DNA from: Nitzschia sp. pyKryTriq1
Taxonomy: Eukaryota; Bacillariophyta; Bacillariophyceae; Bacillariales; Bacillariaceae
Reading direction: 5' to 3'
Assembly (NCBI GenBank): GCA_956465555.1
Contig: OY101127.1
Span: forward strand, 1,240,001-1,304,000
Length of the DNA: 64,000 nucleotides
In this document: positions 32,967 to 43,761 of the stretch, piece by piece
Position numbering within the stretch: position 1 is the stretch's first letter
Layout: each line of letters opens with the position of its first letter
Position numbers and translations under genes: made by a program
Notes under the pieces: generated by a model
Databases searched by the model: none
Told to the model about the DNA's origin: nothing
What the model saw: the letters and a program-made list of their open reading frames with translations, nothing else

Positions 32967-34826
32967 TTACCTACCTGCTCCTCCTTCTTCCGACGAAGAA
33001 GCGGCGGGATCGTCAAACAGGGAAAGTACGGGCGGATTTTGCGTCATGGAAAGTCCCATCGTCGGCAAGGCACCAATGGTAGCATGTCGACTTTCCACTC
33101 GGCGTAGCATGATGGGGTGCAGAGAAGGACTACTACCTGTAACAACAACACCAGCACCACTGCCACTGCCACTTCCATCATGGGATTGATAATCTCCACC
33201 AGCAGCACCACCATCCATAGTCGTTGTCGATCCGCCACCCCCAGCTCCAGCTCCACCGCCGCCACCTCCTCCTCCTCCTCCTACATAGACAATGGGATTC
33301 GTTGCATGATGAGAACCTACCATAGTCAAGTGTCCAGAGCAGGCATCGACTGTGACTCGGGTCGGTGCCTCCATGGTTTCATCAAAAATAGGTGCCACGC
33401 AGGGATTGCTATCCCCTCCTTGACCGGTCGTTTCTAAAAATCGAAAGCGATGAACAATCATGCGATGTCCGGCATACATGGCCGTCGCTTCGCGACATAG
33501 ACGATGGATGGGTTCCAACTCGACATCGGTCGTCGATAAACAATCCAATGGTAACCGGCAAAGTGTGGTATGAATAAATCCATCGCCGTCTCCCATTCCA
33601 GGAGTTTTGAATTCAATAGTCGGTTGGCGTACCAAAGGAGGACGGGGTGGAATTGGTGGCGGTGGTGGTTGTTGAGTGGGTCGTACGGGTAAGGATTGGG
33701 CTCTTTTGAGTGGATGAAAGCCTCCTTCCAACAACAACAAGCCATCCCTTTTTTCGTCTTCTTTTTTGTCTTCACCTCCATCCGCAAATACGTTTTGAAG
33801 CAACGCCTCCTGCTGGTCCATCAAACTTTGTTTGTGGGCATGATAGGTCAATGGTTTGCGTTGAATATCTTCATTTTCGGTGGTAAAACATTGGACGATT
33901 TCTCTTCGTAGTCTGACAAAAGGATCAATTCCAGTTCCATGTCGATCTTGAATGACATGATTGGCATCTTCTACTACAAGTCGTTCTCCAATCGTCCTCC
34001 ACAAGGCGACCAATGTTTTTCCACCCAACAATATAATCCGTTCCAATTCCAATTGAAAGGGATGATGAAAATCGTACACCAAGGCTTGTCGAAATCGATT
34101 TGCCAAGGCTTGACTCAATTGATAATTCTTATTATTTTCTGGTAGCATGGTATGCCACCACCATGGAATGGCGACCGTCACATGCATATCACACGGTGGA
34201 ATCATGTTGGTTTCGGGTATCCACACCCCCCGCGTGGTGATATCGTGCGAATACAAGAGCGGTGCCAGTATATGCTTTCGTGCCTCGTGCAAGAGTTGTT
34301 GCGACAAATGATCCAACATGACAATGACCGTCCGATGCGATTTGGTTCCTTGATGGTAATATCGTAAAATCGTATCCATTTCTTGTTTCCGAAGGTCCAT
34401 TAATTTTGGGTAGTCGGATTGTCCCAACACTAACGATTGTTCATGAGCTTGTCGTGCCTTTAAATAATAACTGAGCGTCCTCCGTTGATTGGCTTCCTTG
34501 ACCGTGGCCGTTTTCGATAAGGAAAAGTCTTTAAAGTGTTCAATAATACTGGGCAACGTATCGTGACCAAATTCTTGTTCTTCCTGATTGTGCCATTGCG
34601 ACGACTTGAAGCGACGACGGTCCTTTTCTTCTTGTTGGATTTTTTCTTGTTGGCTCTTGGAATGATAATGATAATAATAAAAGTAGTAGTAATACAGCAA
34701 TGATGGCAGAACTCCCACTACGACGGCACCCCCCGCAGTCGCCGCGACAGAAATAAGCGTCGAGACGGCATTATTATTATTATTATTGCAGCTGCTGCTG
34801 CTGCTGCCACTCGATTTGGTCGACAT
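32967..34826 (-). CDS. Membrane-anchored protein with two HxTx motifs, possible 2H phosphoesterase relative
   Basis: The 619-residue protein starts at a clear ATG. A single hydrophobic segment (about 20-45) followed by a Tyr-rich stretch would anchor it with the rest on the other side. Two motifs stand out: H-V-T-V at 215-218 (CDMHVTVAIPW) and H-T-T-L at 419-422 (GFIHTTLCRLP). FQLELERIILLGGKTLVALW lies between them. Paired HxT/Sx motifs separated by such a strand are the signature of the 2H phosphoesterase superfamily (LigT, AKAP7, cyclic phosphodiesterases). Here a Gln/Pro-rich insert lengthens the gap between the motifs. A Gly-rich C-terminal region follows. The assignment is inferred from the motif pair only; the stop region (CAGGTAGGTAA) could also be a splice donor. 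Confidence 0.6.
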   Translation of the reverse strand: MSTKSSGSSSSSCNNNNNNAVSTLISVAATAGGAVVVGVLPSLLYYYYFYYYHYHSKSQQEKIQQEEKDRRRFKSSQWHNQEEQEFGHDTLPSIIEHFKDFSLSKTATVKEANQRRTLSYYLKARQAHEQSLVLGQSDYPKLMDLRKQEMDTILRYYHQGTKSHRTVIVMLDHLSQQLLHEARKHILAPLLYSHDITTRGVWIPETNMIPPCDMHVTVAIPWWWHTMLPENNKNYQLSQALANRFRQALVYDFHHPFQLELERIILLGGKTLVALWRTIGERLVVEDANHVIQDRHGTGIDPFVRLRREIVQCFTTENEDIQRKPLTYHAHKQSLMDQQEALLQNVFADGGEDKKEDEKRDGLLLLEGGFHPLKRAQSLPVRPTQQPPPPPIPPRPPLVRQPTIEFKTPGMGDGDGFIHTTLCRLPLDCLSTTDVELEPIHRLCREATAMYAGHRMIVHRFRFLETTGQGGDSNPCVAPIFDETMEAPTRVTVDACSGHLTMVGSHHATNPIVYVGGGGGGGGGGAGAGGGGSTTTMDGGAAGGDYQSHDGSGSGSGAGVVVTGSSPSLHPIMLRRVESRHATIGALPTMGLSMTQNPPVLSLFDDPAASSSEEGGAGR

Positions 34827-36770
34827 TATCTCAATTCCGTAATACCGGTATAGTGCAACAACAACGTTAATAGAGAGAGGGTACGTACAGTATCTCTTGG
34901 ATGCTCCTGCTGATGCAGTCTACTATTACTCCTGATATTATCGGTGGTGGTAATGGAGATATTATATCAAAATGCCATCACACGTAAGAAGCATCTGCTG
35001 GTGGTCGGTTTGGTTGTAAAAGAAGGTAAAAGAGGTAAATTAATATTATTATTAGCTGAGCGAGATGACCAACGCTCCTCCTCTCTTATTTATTTTCTCC
35101 ATTCGGATAGACTTCAAATTATTGTATGCATACTCGTACGGATATTTTTGTGTTCTATCTGCATAAAGCTACATAATGTGCGAGGTTTGTGCTCTTTTTC
35201 TCAGACCTCGCACGGAACTTTGGAACACCAGAAAAAAATAAAAATGACGACCTCGCGACCTCGCAGTCGAAGCGACTTCGATGCGTTACCGCTACGGTAC
35301 TGTATGTAACGGATACTCGTACGCATGCAGTACGGTACTATATTACCGGATACGAACGGAATAAGAACATCATCCTCATCTTTTTGGCGGGAAGAACGCA
35401 GTAAATAGCACTATTATGCAAAAGCCCCCCGCCCGCGCCGCAACGAAACAACATCATTCTTCATTCTTCATAATATCATCATAGGATAATCCTACATATT
35501 CCTATGCTCATGCCATCTATCACGTTCTTCTGTGGTGGACCATGATGATACTACTACTAGTACCATGACTTCTTCTTCTTCTTTGTTGCCAACAACAAGA
35601 AAAAAAAAGAAGCCCGTCGTCGTCGTCGTGTTGTTGTCATGATGATTATGGAAGACGACAACGAATGAATGAATGAATGAATGAATGAAGGAATGAAGGA
35701 ATGAAGGAATGAAGGAATGAAGGAATGAAGGAATGAAGGAATGAAGGAATGAAGGAATGAAGGAATGAAGGAATGAATGAAGGAATGAATCATCATCAAG
35801 AACAACGTAGTAACAACGACGACATACTATCATCTCCCCCTGATCCCCCCGCGCTCTTCGTCTACTAGACTACTACTACTATATCTAGTAGTACTACTTC
35901 TTGTGCTGTCTTATCCTCAGCAGCAGCAGCAGCAGCAACAGCCAGAAGCAAAAAGACAACAACTAGTAATAGTACTACTCGTTCTACTACTAGTAGTAGT
36001 AGCCGCAGAAACAACCTGTTTCGACGACTCTCGCTCGAGGAGTGGTATTTCTTCAGTCGTCAAGCAAGAAGAACCATGGCGGCAATAACATCGAGCGAGC
36101 GAGCGAGCGAACGAAGAAGGAAGAAGATACTACATACCACCGCAGGAGGGGAGGAGGAGAGCTATGATCATCATGATCATCGTCCGCCGAAAGATGAAGA
36201 TGAAGCAATGAAGCAATGATGATCATGCTCCTGAGGAGTACGAGTGCATATTACAGTACAGCACGTTGGAGGCTCCAAACTACTACTACTAGTACACGAG
36301 GAGGAGGAGGAGGAGGCGGAGAAAAGATGATAATAGTACCGATCACCACCACCACCAGCAGCAGCAACGACGACGACGTTCCGACCAGAAACTTTGGCAT
36401 CAATCAGCAAAGTCGATTCGTCGGTCGAATCACTTCTTCTACTACTACTTCTACTCATGATGTACTAGTACTACTATGACTTGTTGCCACTCCACGGAAC
36501 AAGCAAACTTTTTTGAACTCATATTTTTCTTCTTGTTCTGATTTTCCAATTCAAGAAGATCATCGCGGTACGTTTTATTTTTTTCTTGGTCCTGGTGGAT
36601 GGAGGACTGCAACATCGATCCTCGGTCGCGCTGGATTATTCTTCAAATTGGTGCGATTCACACTTATTGTTCACTACTAGCTAGAATGCTGTCTTGTTGT
36701 TGGACCATGATTTTATCTGGAAATCTTCCCGCACAAGCTCCCACAACACTCCTTTCTCTACTAGCTTGTA
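34827..36770. other. Long intergenic region with minisatellite
   Basis: It holds the GAAT/GAAGGAAT minisatellite (35662-35790), CTA/TAG tracts and GAG/GCAG triplet runs. Minus-strand frame 36177-36458 is Ser-rich with an ATG but no domain and no family S motif, so I did not call it. A short inverted pair (GTGCGAGGT and ACCTCGCAC, about 35178 and 35206) is noted. Confidence 0.4.
35662..35790. repeat. GAAT / GAAGGAAT minisatellite
   Basis: About seven GAAT units run into roughly a dozen 8-bp GAAGGAAT-type units, then revert to GAAT. On the minus strand it reads as a spurious Phe-Ile-Pro-Ser-His repeat. Confidence 0.95.
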
Positions 36771-38039
36771 CTAGCTAGAACAAACAGTCGCATTTCCCAG
36801 GAGGAGGCTAGTACTAGCAGTACTAGTACCATCATGATGGGGCAATTCCGTGTCTCCAAAACTCGTTGTCAAGAACAAAAAATTGAGTGGATAGGCGAGC
36901 ATGGTTTGGATTACACACACGTTGATATAACACGCTCGGGCCTCATCCTGAAAGTCGCTTCGTTGTTCTGCCAGGTCAGCACCATCATCCAAAACATAGT
37001 GCCACATGTCTGCCGATACTCGAAAGACGTCCATTTCTTCCACAAAGAAGAACCAAATGAAAAAGTGGGACAGCTTTCGCCTCGTCAGCAGCAACAAGAC
37101 TGGTGGATAGAGAAGAGCATGGGTGATCCGAAGCAGCCCATAGTGCGAAGGATGAAAACGCTTCCAGGCAGCTGCAAAGTCGTACGCCAATTGGCTCAGT
37201 GGATAATTGGGTGCCACCCAAGAATCGGGCTTGATGCCATGCTCCTCGCAAAATTTGAAGCTATCGTCATCATCCCAGATGGAAAACGTGGTGAAAGAAA
37301 CATATAAAAGCATATTCCGAAGGAAAATGACTCCCATGGAACTCCTCCTGCTGTTGTGGTCGTCGTCCTCGTTTGTTCTCCTTCTTTTTTTGGTTTTGTT
37401 CTTGTTGAGACCCATCATCATCATCATCATGATGCCGCCGCCGCTCTCTGTCGCTTTCAAAATTCCCCACGAGATGGGAAACCACAACAGGACCGGAGAG
37501 ATGTTTCGCAATCCCTCTAGCGGCTTTTCGTAGAAAATATGCAGCGGGCTAGCCCACCAGTTGATATGTTTCGACATTTCTTTGAGTTCTTGATGGAACA
37601 TTTGGATGTTCTTTTGTTGGCTCCATGATGATGGTCCACCAGCAGTTTCGTCGATGGTGGTCTCCTCGTCGCCCCCGGAAGAAACAGCCCCCCAATGAAT
37701 GCGGAGCAATGTCAGCACCAGCAAGACTAACTGAAAGACCACGTATGGCAAGGGCCATGTCTGTCCACGTTCGTAGAGGGGTGAAGGGATGTAGCCGCTC
37801 ACCATGCCAAGGTAGAGACCGGAAATGACAAGGGGAGGAGAATAAAGATAGACGACATCCTGAAGAACAAGAAGAAGAGCAGCAGCCGCATGGTCATGCT
37901 GGGCACCAGCACCACCAGCACTTCCATTCTTGACAAGAAAATCTGCTGCTCCTGCTATCATACTGATCAGCGATGCTGCTGTGGCACCCATGATGATGAT
38001 GATGATGATGATGATCATGATACGGGTAGACCCCATCAT
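36771..38039 (-). CDS. Multipass membrane protein of unknown function
   Basis: The product has 422 residues from the ATG at 38039 (a second ATG follows directly). It shows about seven or eight hydrophobic segments, among them IMIIIIIIIIMGATAASLI, VVFQLVLLVLTLL and LLYPPVLLLL, separated by charged loops. One loop contains a Lys/Arg-rich cluster (about 225-240). Polar signature stretches such as CEEHGIKPDSWVAPNYPLS and EEMDVFRVSADMWHYV might be useful for a family search. I do not recognise the family. It has no N-terminal cleavable signal that I can separate from the first membrane helix. Confidence 0.75.
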   Translation of the reverse strand: MMGSTRIMIIIIIIIIMGATAASLISMIAGAADFLVKNGSAGGAGAQHDHAAAALLLVLQDVVYLYSPPLVISGLYLGMVSGYIPSPLYERGQTWPLPYVVFQLVLLVLTLLRIHWGAVSSGGDEETTIDETAGGPSSWSQQKNIQMFHQELKEMSKHINWWASPLHIFYEKPLEGLRNISPVLLWFPISWGILKATESGGGIMMMMMMGLNKNKTKKRRRTNEDDDHNSRRSSMGVIFLRNMLLYVSFTTFSIWDDDDSFKFCEEHGIKPDSWVAPNYPLSQLAYDFAAAWKRFHPSHYGLLRITHALLYPPVLLLLTRRKLSHFFIWFFFVEEMDVFRVSADMWHYVLDDGADLAEQRSDFQDEARACYINVCVIQTMLAYPLNFLFLTTSFGDTELPHHDGTSTASTSLLLGNATVCSS

Positions 38040-39330
38040 ATATCGTTGAGAATAACAAGGGTTCACCACAACATGAGGATACCGTACTAGTATTATACCG
38101 GTACAGTACTAGAATACCGGTATTCGTCTGGCTATTCTGCCTTTTTTGTTGTACCTACTACAGTATCCAGAGATCGCGGGATGCCAACAACCAAACGAAA
38201 TTGGACTGCTCTTTCTGTTAGAAACAGTACTGATACGTCTTTCGAGGCCCTTAACCTGGAACAGTTCTCGTGACGCAGTGATAATGGATCCTGAGAACTG
38301 GAGCACGTCTGTTGTCGACCACCGTCTGTCCGTCTGTCCGGACTATACACGTCATGGTGCATACGTCAGCCATTAGGATTGCTTCTCAGCCTCACAGCCA
38401 AGAGATTGATGAAGAGCAAGGAAGTAGAACCGTAATCTCTAGAGCTCACACTCTTCAAACACAACAGGTTTTGATCTCTTTATCGTTTCCTCTGCTCTTT
38501 TGCAGGTCCTTTCTCTCACGATGTCTCGTTCGTCCGGTGTCTCCAACGGCCCCGACGAGACCTCTGTCTCTGCTGAGCTCCTCCCGGCTCCTTCAGATCA
38601 TTGTTTCATTTTTCAGGGTGGCGCGGTCGAGGATGACCACACGAATGACTGTTGTACTTCCAACAGGAACACAAAAGACAAGCACAGCGTCATCATCGTT
38701 TTCGAATGGTAGCTCTGCCTCCATGAGATGAGACTCAGCAGCATCATCATGCCGGATGGTTCGAGAAGAGGGTGCGCCGCGAATACAGCTGATCGTTGCA
38801 TGTAGTAAGTCCGATATTTGCATACGTTGTGTACGTACCTGGTACAAGTGCGGTTCGTACAGTAACGGTACGTACCCCGCGCTGGGGGTACTGTACGCAG
38901 TACGCTACGAGGTATCCCAGTTGCGAACTTGAGGGGAAGGCCAGACGGTATATAGAGTCTACTGTAGAGTCACCCCGAGTGGCAGACGGCCGAACCGACA
39001 GCAACAAAGCATCAACAATGCATGATTTTACTAAGGGGTTAATATTTTAGTACCACGGATACGTATTTTCTACGACATGTCGGATCAGGATGAACTAAAC
39101 TGTATGTAGCTTGCTTGCGAATCTTGGATTCCTGCAATAGAGGCTTGTTGGTTCGCAAGGAAGAAGGAAGAGTAGGACAAGCGACAAGCACGTGGTACAG
39201 CATCAACCATGTGCATGATGCACAACAAGATCGCAAAGCCGAAATAGGGTAGAACAACAGTCAGTTAGTTGCAAAACAGAGCCACGGCGTTACTGCGAGA
39301 AGGCAGCAATACAAGAAGATATCTATTATC
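38040..39330. other. Divergent intergenic region
   Basis: A 63-codon frame at 38521-38712 (+) with an ATG has no domain; I could not decide whether it is a gene. Two TACCGGTA palindromes occur near 38095 and 38115, and several GTACG-rich stretches lie near 38829-38905. Confidence 0.45.
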
Positions 39331-41280
39331 ATGGCGAAATCCAAAAAGCCCCTGCATCACATTCATGCGCTGGGCATGTATGGCGTCGTCGGCTTTTTCA
39401 TGCTCTTTTGTGCTGTGTACATTCTCATTCGAACCTTTTCCCCGGCCCCCATTGGCGCCCTGTCGGACGAATGCCCCTGCAGTGGAGGTATTGAATGGTG
39501 CATTTGCGCCCGCCCCACCGTCGATTCGCTGACGCCCTTCCAGCTCTTTTGCTTGGCCAATTCTCGCTTGGCCGCCTACACCCTCTACCCTCTCTACATT
39601 ATCATGTTTCTCTCCATGGCCCGCAATTTGCTGGCGTGGTTGCAACACACAGTGATTGCCGAGTACGTCCCCCTGACCAGCTTGCACTATTTGCACTCGT
39701 GGGCCGGAACGTGGATTGGCATCGTCATCATGTGGCACGGACTCTGGCACATGATTCGGTGGGGCGTCCAGGGCAACTTGCGAACTTTTCTCTTTGATAA
39801 CCAAACGGGTCTGACTGGATTGGTATCGCTCGTCATTACGCCCATTGTGGTCTGGCCCATGCGGATTCGTTGGTTGCGCCAACGTGTGTCCTTTGAGATT
39901 CGCAAACGATTGCACTATCTCAGTTGGGTCTGGGCGGCGTCGATTGCCTTTCACGCTCCCCAAACGGACATTGTCTACATTATTGGCATTTCGCTCCTCA
40001 TCTACCTCGTCGATTGGTTCTACGGCGTCTTTGTCACTACCTTCTTGGCTCCATCGGCCCGATTTGTCCGACTGGAATCCTTTGTCATGATTCGAGTCTT
40101 GAAGCCCGAGGGGTTCCAAATGAAAGGATCCGGTGGCTTTTGCTATCTCTGCGTTCCTTGGATTTCCAAACTAGAATGGCACGCCTTTTCGGCCTTTAAG
40201 GATCCCTTTGACAAGGACTATATTTGCTTTTGCATTTCCGACGCGGGGGATTGGACGCACAAACTACACCAGGCCGTCTCGGAACCCATTTATCGACGCT
40301 TGTGGATATATGGACCCTTCCCTTCTCCCTTTGAGACGGCCAGTGACAATGATCACATTATATCGATTGCTAGTGGGGTGGGGATCACACCCGCACTCAG
40401 CGTCATTCATTCCTTGGCCGATACACGCAAAATGCATCTCGTGTGGATCTGCCGGGATGCCAGCATGTTGGAATTTATGATTGACTATGGGACCAAATTT
40501 GACGAGGACGCCTACACGCTGATATTCTACACGGGCGAGCGCGAACCGGTCTTTCGTCACCGTCTTCCCTACAATGTCAAACTCCTCAAGGGACGGCCCG
40601 ATCTCCATACACTTATCCCCTCCTTGATCGAATCGGCCCAAAGAAATGTCCTTGTTCCTAATGTAGAAGCCTACCAAGAATTCTTGGAGGACGGTGGAGG
40701 TGGGGATGCCGAAACGGGGGTGGCCCACCAGCAACAAGCCAATCTTCTTGAACACCAATTCTATGCCGAAATCAATCGCTTGCTCTTGACCTACTCGGTC
40801 AATGAACTGTTCATTGCCGCTGTGCGTCGATCACACCTCAAGACACGTCATGTCTCGTTGGAAGGACTGCGCGACTTGATGCAGAGCTTTTTTGCCCGCA
40901 AATTTACCGACGACCAGCTCAAGACGCTGTTGGCACGGGTCGACAAAACGGGAGACGGTGTGATTGATTCGCAGGAATTTGAACATTTTATTCACGAAAT
41001 GGAAAAGGAATTGGAAAAGGACCGAGCCGCTACGGCAAAGAGGAATTTGGCACGGTCACAAAATTCGACCAACATGGGCTTTCGTGATCATCTTGATGGT
41101 CGTGGAGGCGATGGGGCGGCGGCCGCAGCAGCAGCAACTACTGGTTCCGCAGTAGTAGACAACTCGGATCACACCTGGCGCATCATGTACTGTGGTGGCA
41201 GCGCGCCGGTTGTGGAAGCTCTCAATGAAATATCCGCCAAGCATCAGATTCCGCTTTCGCTGGAAAGCTTTGAATGGTAG
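39331..41280 (+). CDS. Ferric reductase / NADPH-oxidase-like flavocytochrome with an internal EF-hand
   Basis: The 649-residue protein has an N-terminal six-helix haem domain. Candidate haem ligands are among the His at 119, 122, 136, 140, 195 and 208 (LHYLHSWAG, MWHGLWHM, RLHYLSW, AFHAP). The FAD part has WHAFSAF (283-289) where relatives have HPF[ST], and GPFPSPF (329-334). The NADPH part has SGVGITPALSV (348-358), and the C-terminus ends with the MYCGGSAPVVEAL-type segment of this superfamily. An EF-hand with loop DKTGDGVIDSQE (538-549) lies inside the NADPH domain, before that last segment. NOX5 and Duox carry EF-hands at or near the N-terminus, so this placement is unusual. It moves electrons from NADPH across a membrane to iron or oxygen; which one is unclear. 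Calcium control is inferred. Confidence 0.87.
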   Translation: MAKSKKPLHHIHALGMYGVVGFFMLFCAVYILIRTFSPAPIGALSDECPCSGGIEWCICARPTVDSLTPFQLFCLANSRLAAYTLYPLYIIMFLSMARNLLAWLQHTVIAEYVPLTSLHYLHSWAGTWIGIVIMWHGLWHMIRWGVQGNLRTFLFDNQTGLTGLVSLVITPIVVWPMRIRWLRQRVSFEIRKRLHYLSWVWAASIAFHAPQTDIVYIIGISLLIYLVDWFYGVFVTTFLAPSARFVRLESFVMIRVLKPEGFQMKGSGGFCYLCVPWISKLEWHAFSAFKDPFDKDYICFCISDAGDWTHKLHQAVSEPIYRRLWIYGPFPSPFETASDNDHIISIASGVGITPALSVIHSLADTRKMHLVWICRDASMLEFMIDYGTKFDEDAYTLIFYTGEREPVFRHRLPYNVKLLKGRPDLHTLIPSLIESAQRNVLVPNVEAYQEFLEDGGGGDAETGVAHQQQANLLEHQFYAEINRLLLTYSVNELFIAAVRRSHLKTRHVSLEGLRDLMQSFFARKFTDDQLKTLLARVDKTGDGVIDSQEFEHFIHEMEKELEKDRAATAKRNLARSQNSTNMGFRDHLDGRGGDGAAAAAAATTGSAVVDNSDHTWRIMYCGGSAPVVEALNEISAKHQIPLSLESFEW

Positions 41281-41442
41281 CAAGACTAGCTAGTTCACAG
41301 CGAGAGTATATTCGACAGCGACCGTTGATATTCGAGATACGTATGGTACCTGTTTAGGGTTATGATACTACTAATACTTGAACTACGCTACTACTAGTAC
41401 AACGAAAGCTTTGCCGTGGTTTGTCCCCTATTTCGTGTCGGA

Positions 41443-43761
41443 CTATATGTCCGAAGGAGTTCGGACCAAACATCGGCAACATGTTTTGAGTCGTTTGGAA
41501 GAGGAATGGTCGTCGGCTGTCTTCGTTGGTGATGCTGCTGGTAAGGATGAGNNNNNNNNNNNNNNNNNNNNNNNNNNNNNNNNNNNNNNNNNNNNNNNNN
41601 NNNNNNNNNNNNNNNNNNNNNNNNNNNNNNNNNNNNNNNNNNNNNNNNNNNNNNNNNNNNNNNNNNNNNNNNNNNNNNNNNNNNNNNNNNNNNNNNNNNN
41701 NNNNNNNNNNNNNNNNNNNNNNNNNNNNNNNNNNNNNNNNNNNNNNNNNNNGCCATCACCGACAATGTCACCATGGTCGTGTAAGTGTGTTAGTTCTGAC
41801 GAGCTCTCGTCTTCGTTCAATGTTGGTTGAGCTTCCTCTACTACTTCTCCTTCTTGTTGAGATATTTCTGATTCTTCATTATCATTCACACTATCGTCCT
41901 CTGGAAGTGGTGGCTTGTCCGTTGGTTCCTCTACATGAGGTGTGGGGGGATCCTCGGTTATAGAATCCGTAGTAGGCGGGACGGCTGACGAAGAGTCGTC
42001 TTCTTCCTCAGTAGCATCCTCCTCCCGATCCTCCGCATTTTCGATTTCGTCCTTCTCCTGCTCCTGCTCCTGCTCTTCCTCGCCATCCCCGTCTTCGTCG
42101 TCGTCAGGTATCGAATCATTATCGATCTCCTCTGGTTCTCGAAAGTCAGCGGATGGAGGAGGTGCCGAAGAATCGTCATCCATGAATTCCCCTTCACCAC
42201 TACTGGATCCATCATCTCCTGCCACTTCTTCTTCTTCTTCTTCGTCATCATGATCGTCTTCCCCCACAATTTCTTCTTCATAATCAAAATCATCATCGTC
42301 GTCGTCGTCATTATTCTCAGTCTCATTCTCATCTTCTAGATCCGAAGTCACTTCTTCGTCTGCTTCCCCTTCCCCTCCTTCAGCCACGTTACTGATTTGT
42401 CGTGGCATGGGTTGTTTATTTTGGGCGACCATAGCATCGACTTGAGGTGCATCAAACAGATTGCTGTACATGCTAATCTTTTTGAGTCCCTTCATTTCGC
42501 CAAATTTATGACTGAGCAAGGCAATGCCCGTGGCCGTAATACGATTATGATTCAACATGACTTCTTCCAAGGTATCATTGGCACAAAGTGCCGCACATAT
42601 ATGAGTCAAATGACCATCATCAATCCCATCATTGTCCAAATCCAATACCTTCAATACACGATTATGATGCAAGGCACCGGCGAGCCACGACACATCAAAT
42701 TCCCCGTCCATACTACGGTTGGATGGATCGACATGCTGATAGGACAGGTCCAGTATTTTCAAATGTTGCGAATGATGTACGACAGCCGTAATGGCCGCCA
42801 ATCCTTTTTCCCGACATCGATTGCCAAAGATTCGTAATTCGACCAATTGTTTCGGAAGGCACGTAAATAATTCGTGTAGTCGATCATCATTCAATCCACA
42901 ACGCGAGGCAATCAAACACGACAAGCTCAAATTTTGTTTCAATCCTTGACATAACAGTGGCATGGCAAAACTCAAATCGATCAAATCGAATTGCAATTTT
43001 GTCATGCTTTTACAAAATTGCAAGGATTGCATCGTCCATGCCGCATTCGGTGTGAGCAATAAATTGGAAAGATGCAAAAAGGCACAATTGTCCATATTCC
43101 ATAAAAATCCCAGGACGGTATCGAGATATTCTCCCTCACAATCTTCCAGGGTGATATTGTCCCATCGTGCCTTTTGTCGTAAAATATCCACCGCAATCGC
43201 TTCCCACGATCGATTATCTCCTCGAACCAATCCGAAAAAGGCCGAAGCGACATGTCGGGTAATGGCAATTTCCTTGATATATATCGAGAGTTTGGTAATG
43301 TCCGACTGCGCCCGTTCCAATACTTCCACTGGATCATTGTACAAATCTCCGGGCGTCGAGGGTGGTTCAATCAAGATTTGCGTCGGTGCTCCCCGATCGG
43401 CCACTCCAGTCGGTTTGCGATTTTCGTTACTGGCCGTCCGTGTCGTTTCGACCGTAATGGTCGACTGAACAGATCGGTTATCCTCCTCATCCTCGTCATC
43501 ATCATCCGCATTCTCATGATGATCATCGTCATCACTGTCATCATCATTCTTTTTTTTATTTCTGGAGTGTTGTTGATGATGATGGTTCTCATTCCTGGTT
43601 CTTCGTCCGATGGAAGATGATCGTTGATTTTGATGATGATGATTCGTAGTAGTATGTTGAGCTGCCGAAAACGAAGCCTTGACCCGACGACGTGTAATCG
43701 GTTTGGGCATTTTGGCCGTGGCGGCATAGTCGGAGAGGGTTTCTCGGACGCGTTGAAACAT
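41443..43761 (-). CDS. Leucine-rich-repeat protein spanning an assembly gap
   Basis: From the ATG at 43761 the frame is open to 41443 if the 200-N gap keeps phase, giving 772 codons nominally. After a basic, His/Asn/Asp-rich N-terminus come LRRs of the ribonuclease-inhibitor/NLR-like type (about 200-455). Examples are LVELRIFGNRCREKGLAAI, LKILDLSYQHVD, LKVLDLDNDGIDDGHL and LEEVMLNHNRITATGIALL. Such repeats form a curved protein-binding surface. The C-terminal third is a long acidic stretch of Asp, Glu and Ser. No signal peptide or membrane helix is seen, so a cytosolic or nuclear scaffold is likely. The sequence at 41552-41751 is unknown, so the C-terminus is uncertain. It is divergently placed from the B-box-like gene. 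Confidence 0.75.
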   Translation of the reverse strand: MFQRVRETLSDYAATAKMPKPITRRRVKASFSAAQHTTTNHHHQNQRSSSIGRRTRNENHHHQQHSRNKKKNDDDSDDDDHHENADDDDEDEEDNRSVQSTITVETTRTASNENRKPTGVADRGAPTQILIEPPSTPGDLYNDPVEVLERAQSDITKLSIYIKEIAITRHVASAFFGLVRGDNRSWEAIAVDILRQKARWDNITLEDCEGEYLDTVLGFLWNMDNCAFLHLSNLLLTPNAAWTMQSLQFCKSMTKLQFDLIDLSFAMPLLCQGLKQNLSLSCLIASRCGLNDDRLHELFTCLPKQLVELRIFGNRCREKGLAAITAVVHHSQHLKILDLSYQHVDPSNRSMDGEFDVSWLAGALHHNRVLKVLDLDNDGIDDGHLTHICAALCANDTLEEVMLNHNRITATGIALLSHKFGEMKGLKKISMYSNLFDAPQVDAMVAQNKQPMPRQISNVAEGGEGEADEEVTSDLEDENETENNDDDDDDDFDYEEEIVGEDDHDDEEEEEEVAGDDGSSSGEGEFMDDDSSAPPPSADFREPEEIDNDSIPDDDEDGDGEEEQEQEQEKDEIENAEDREEDATEEEDDSSSAVPPTTDSITEDPPTPHVEEPTDKPPLPEDDSVNDNEESEISQQEGEVVEEAQPTLNEDESSSELTHLHDHGDIVGDGXXXXXXXXXXXXXXXXXXXXXXXXXXXXXXXXXXXXXXXXXXXXXXXXXXXXXXXXXXXXXXXXXXXSSLPAASPTKTADDHSSSKRLKTCCRCLVRTPSDI
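41552..41751. other. Assembly gap of 200 N
   Basis: A run of 200 N interrupts the acidic tail of the leucine-rich-repeat gene. Its round length suggests a placeholder, so the true distance is unknown. Confidence 0.95.

Noticed and set aside
35492-35833. Phe-Ile-Pro-Ser-His repeat protein on the minus strand
   Set aside because: It is a direct translation of the GAAT/GAAGGAAT minisatellite, with no start context or flanking coding sequence.
39265-40119. A 284-codon minus-strand frame opposite the ferric-reductase-like gene
   Set aside because: It lies wholly antisense to a well-supported coding sequence and shows no domain; the frame follows from codon bias of the true gene.
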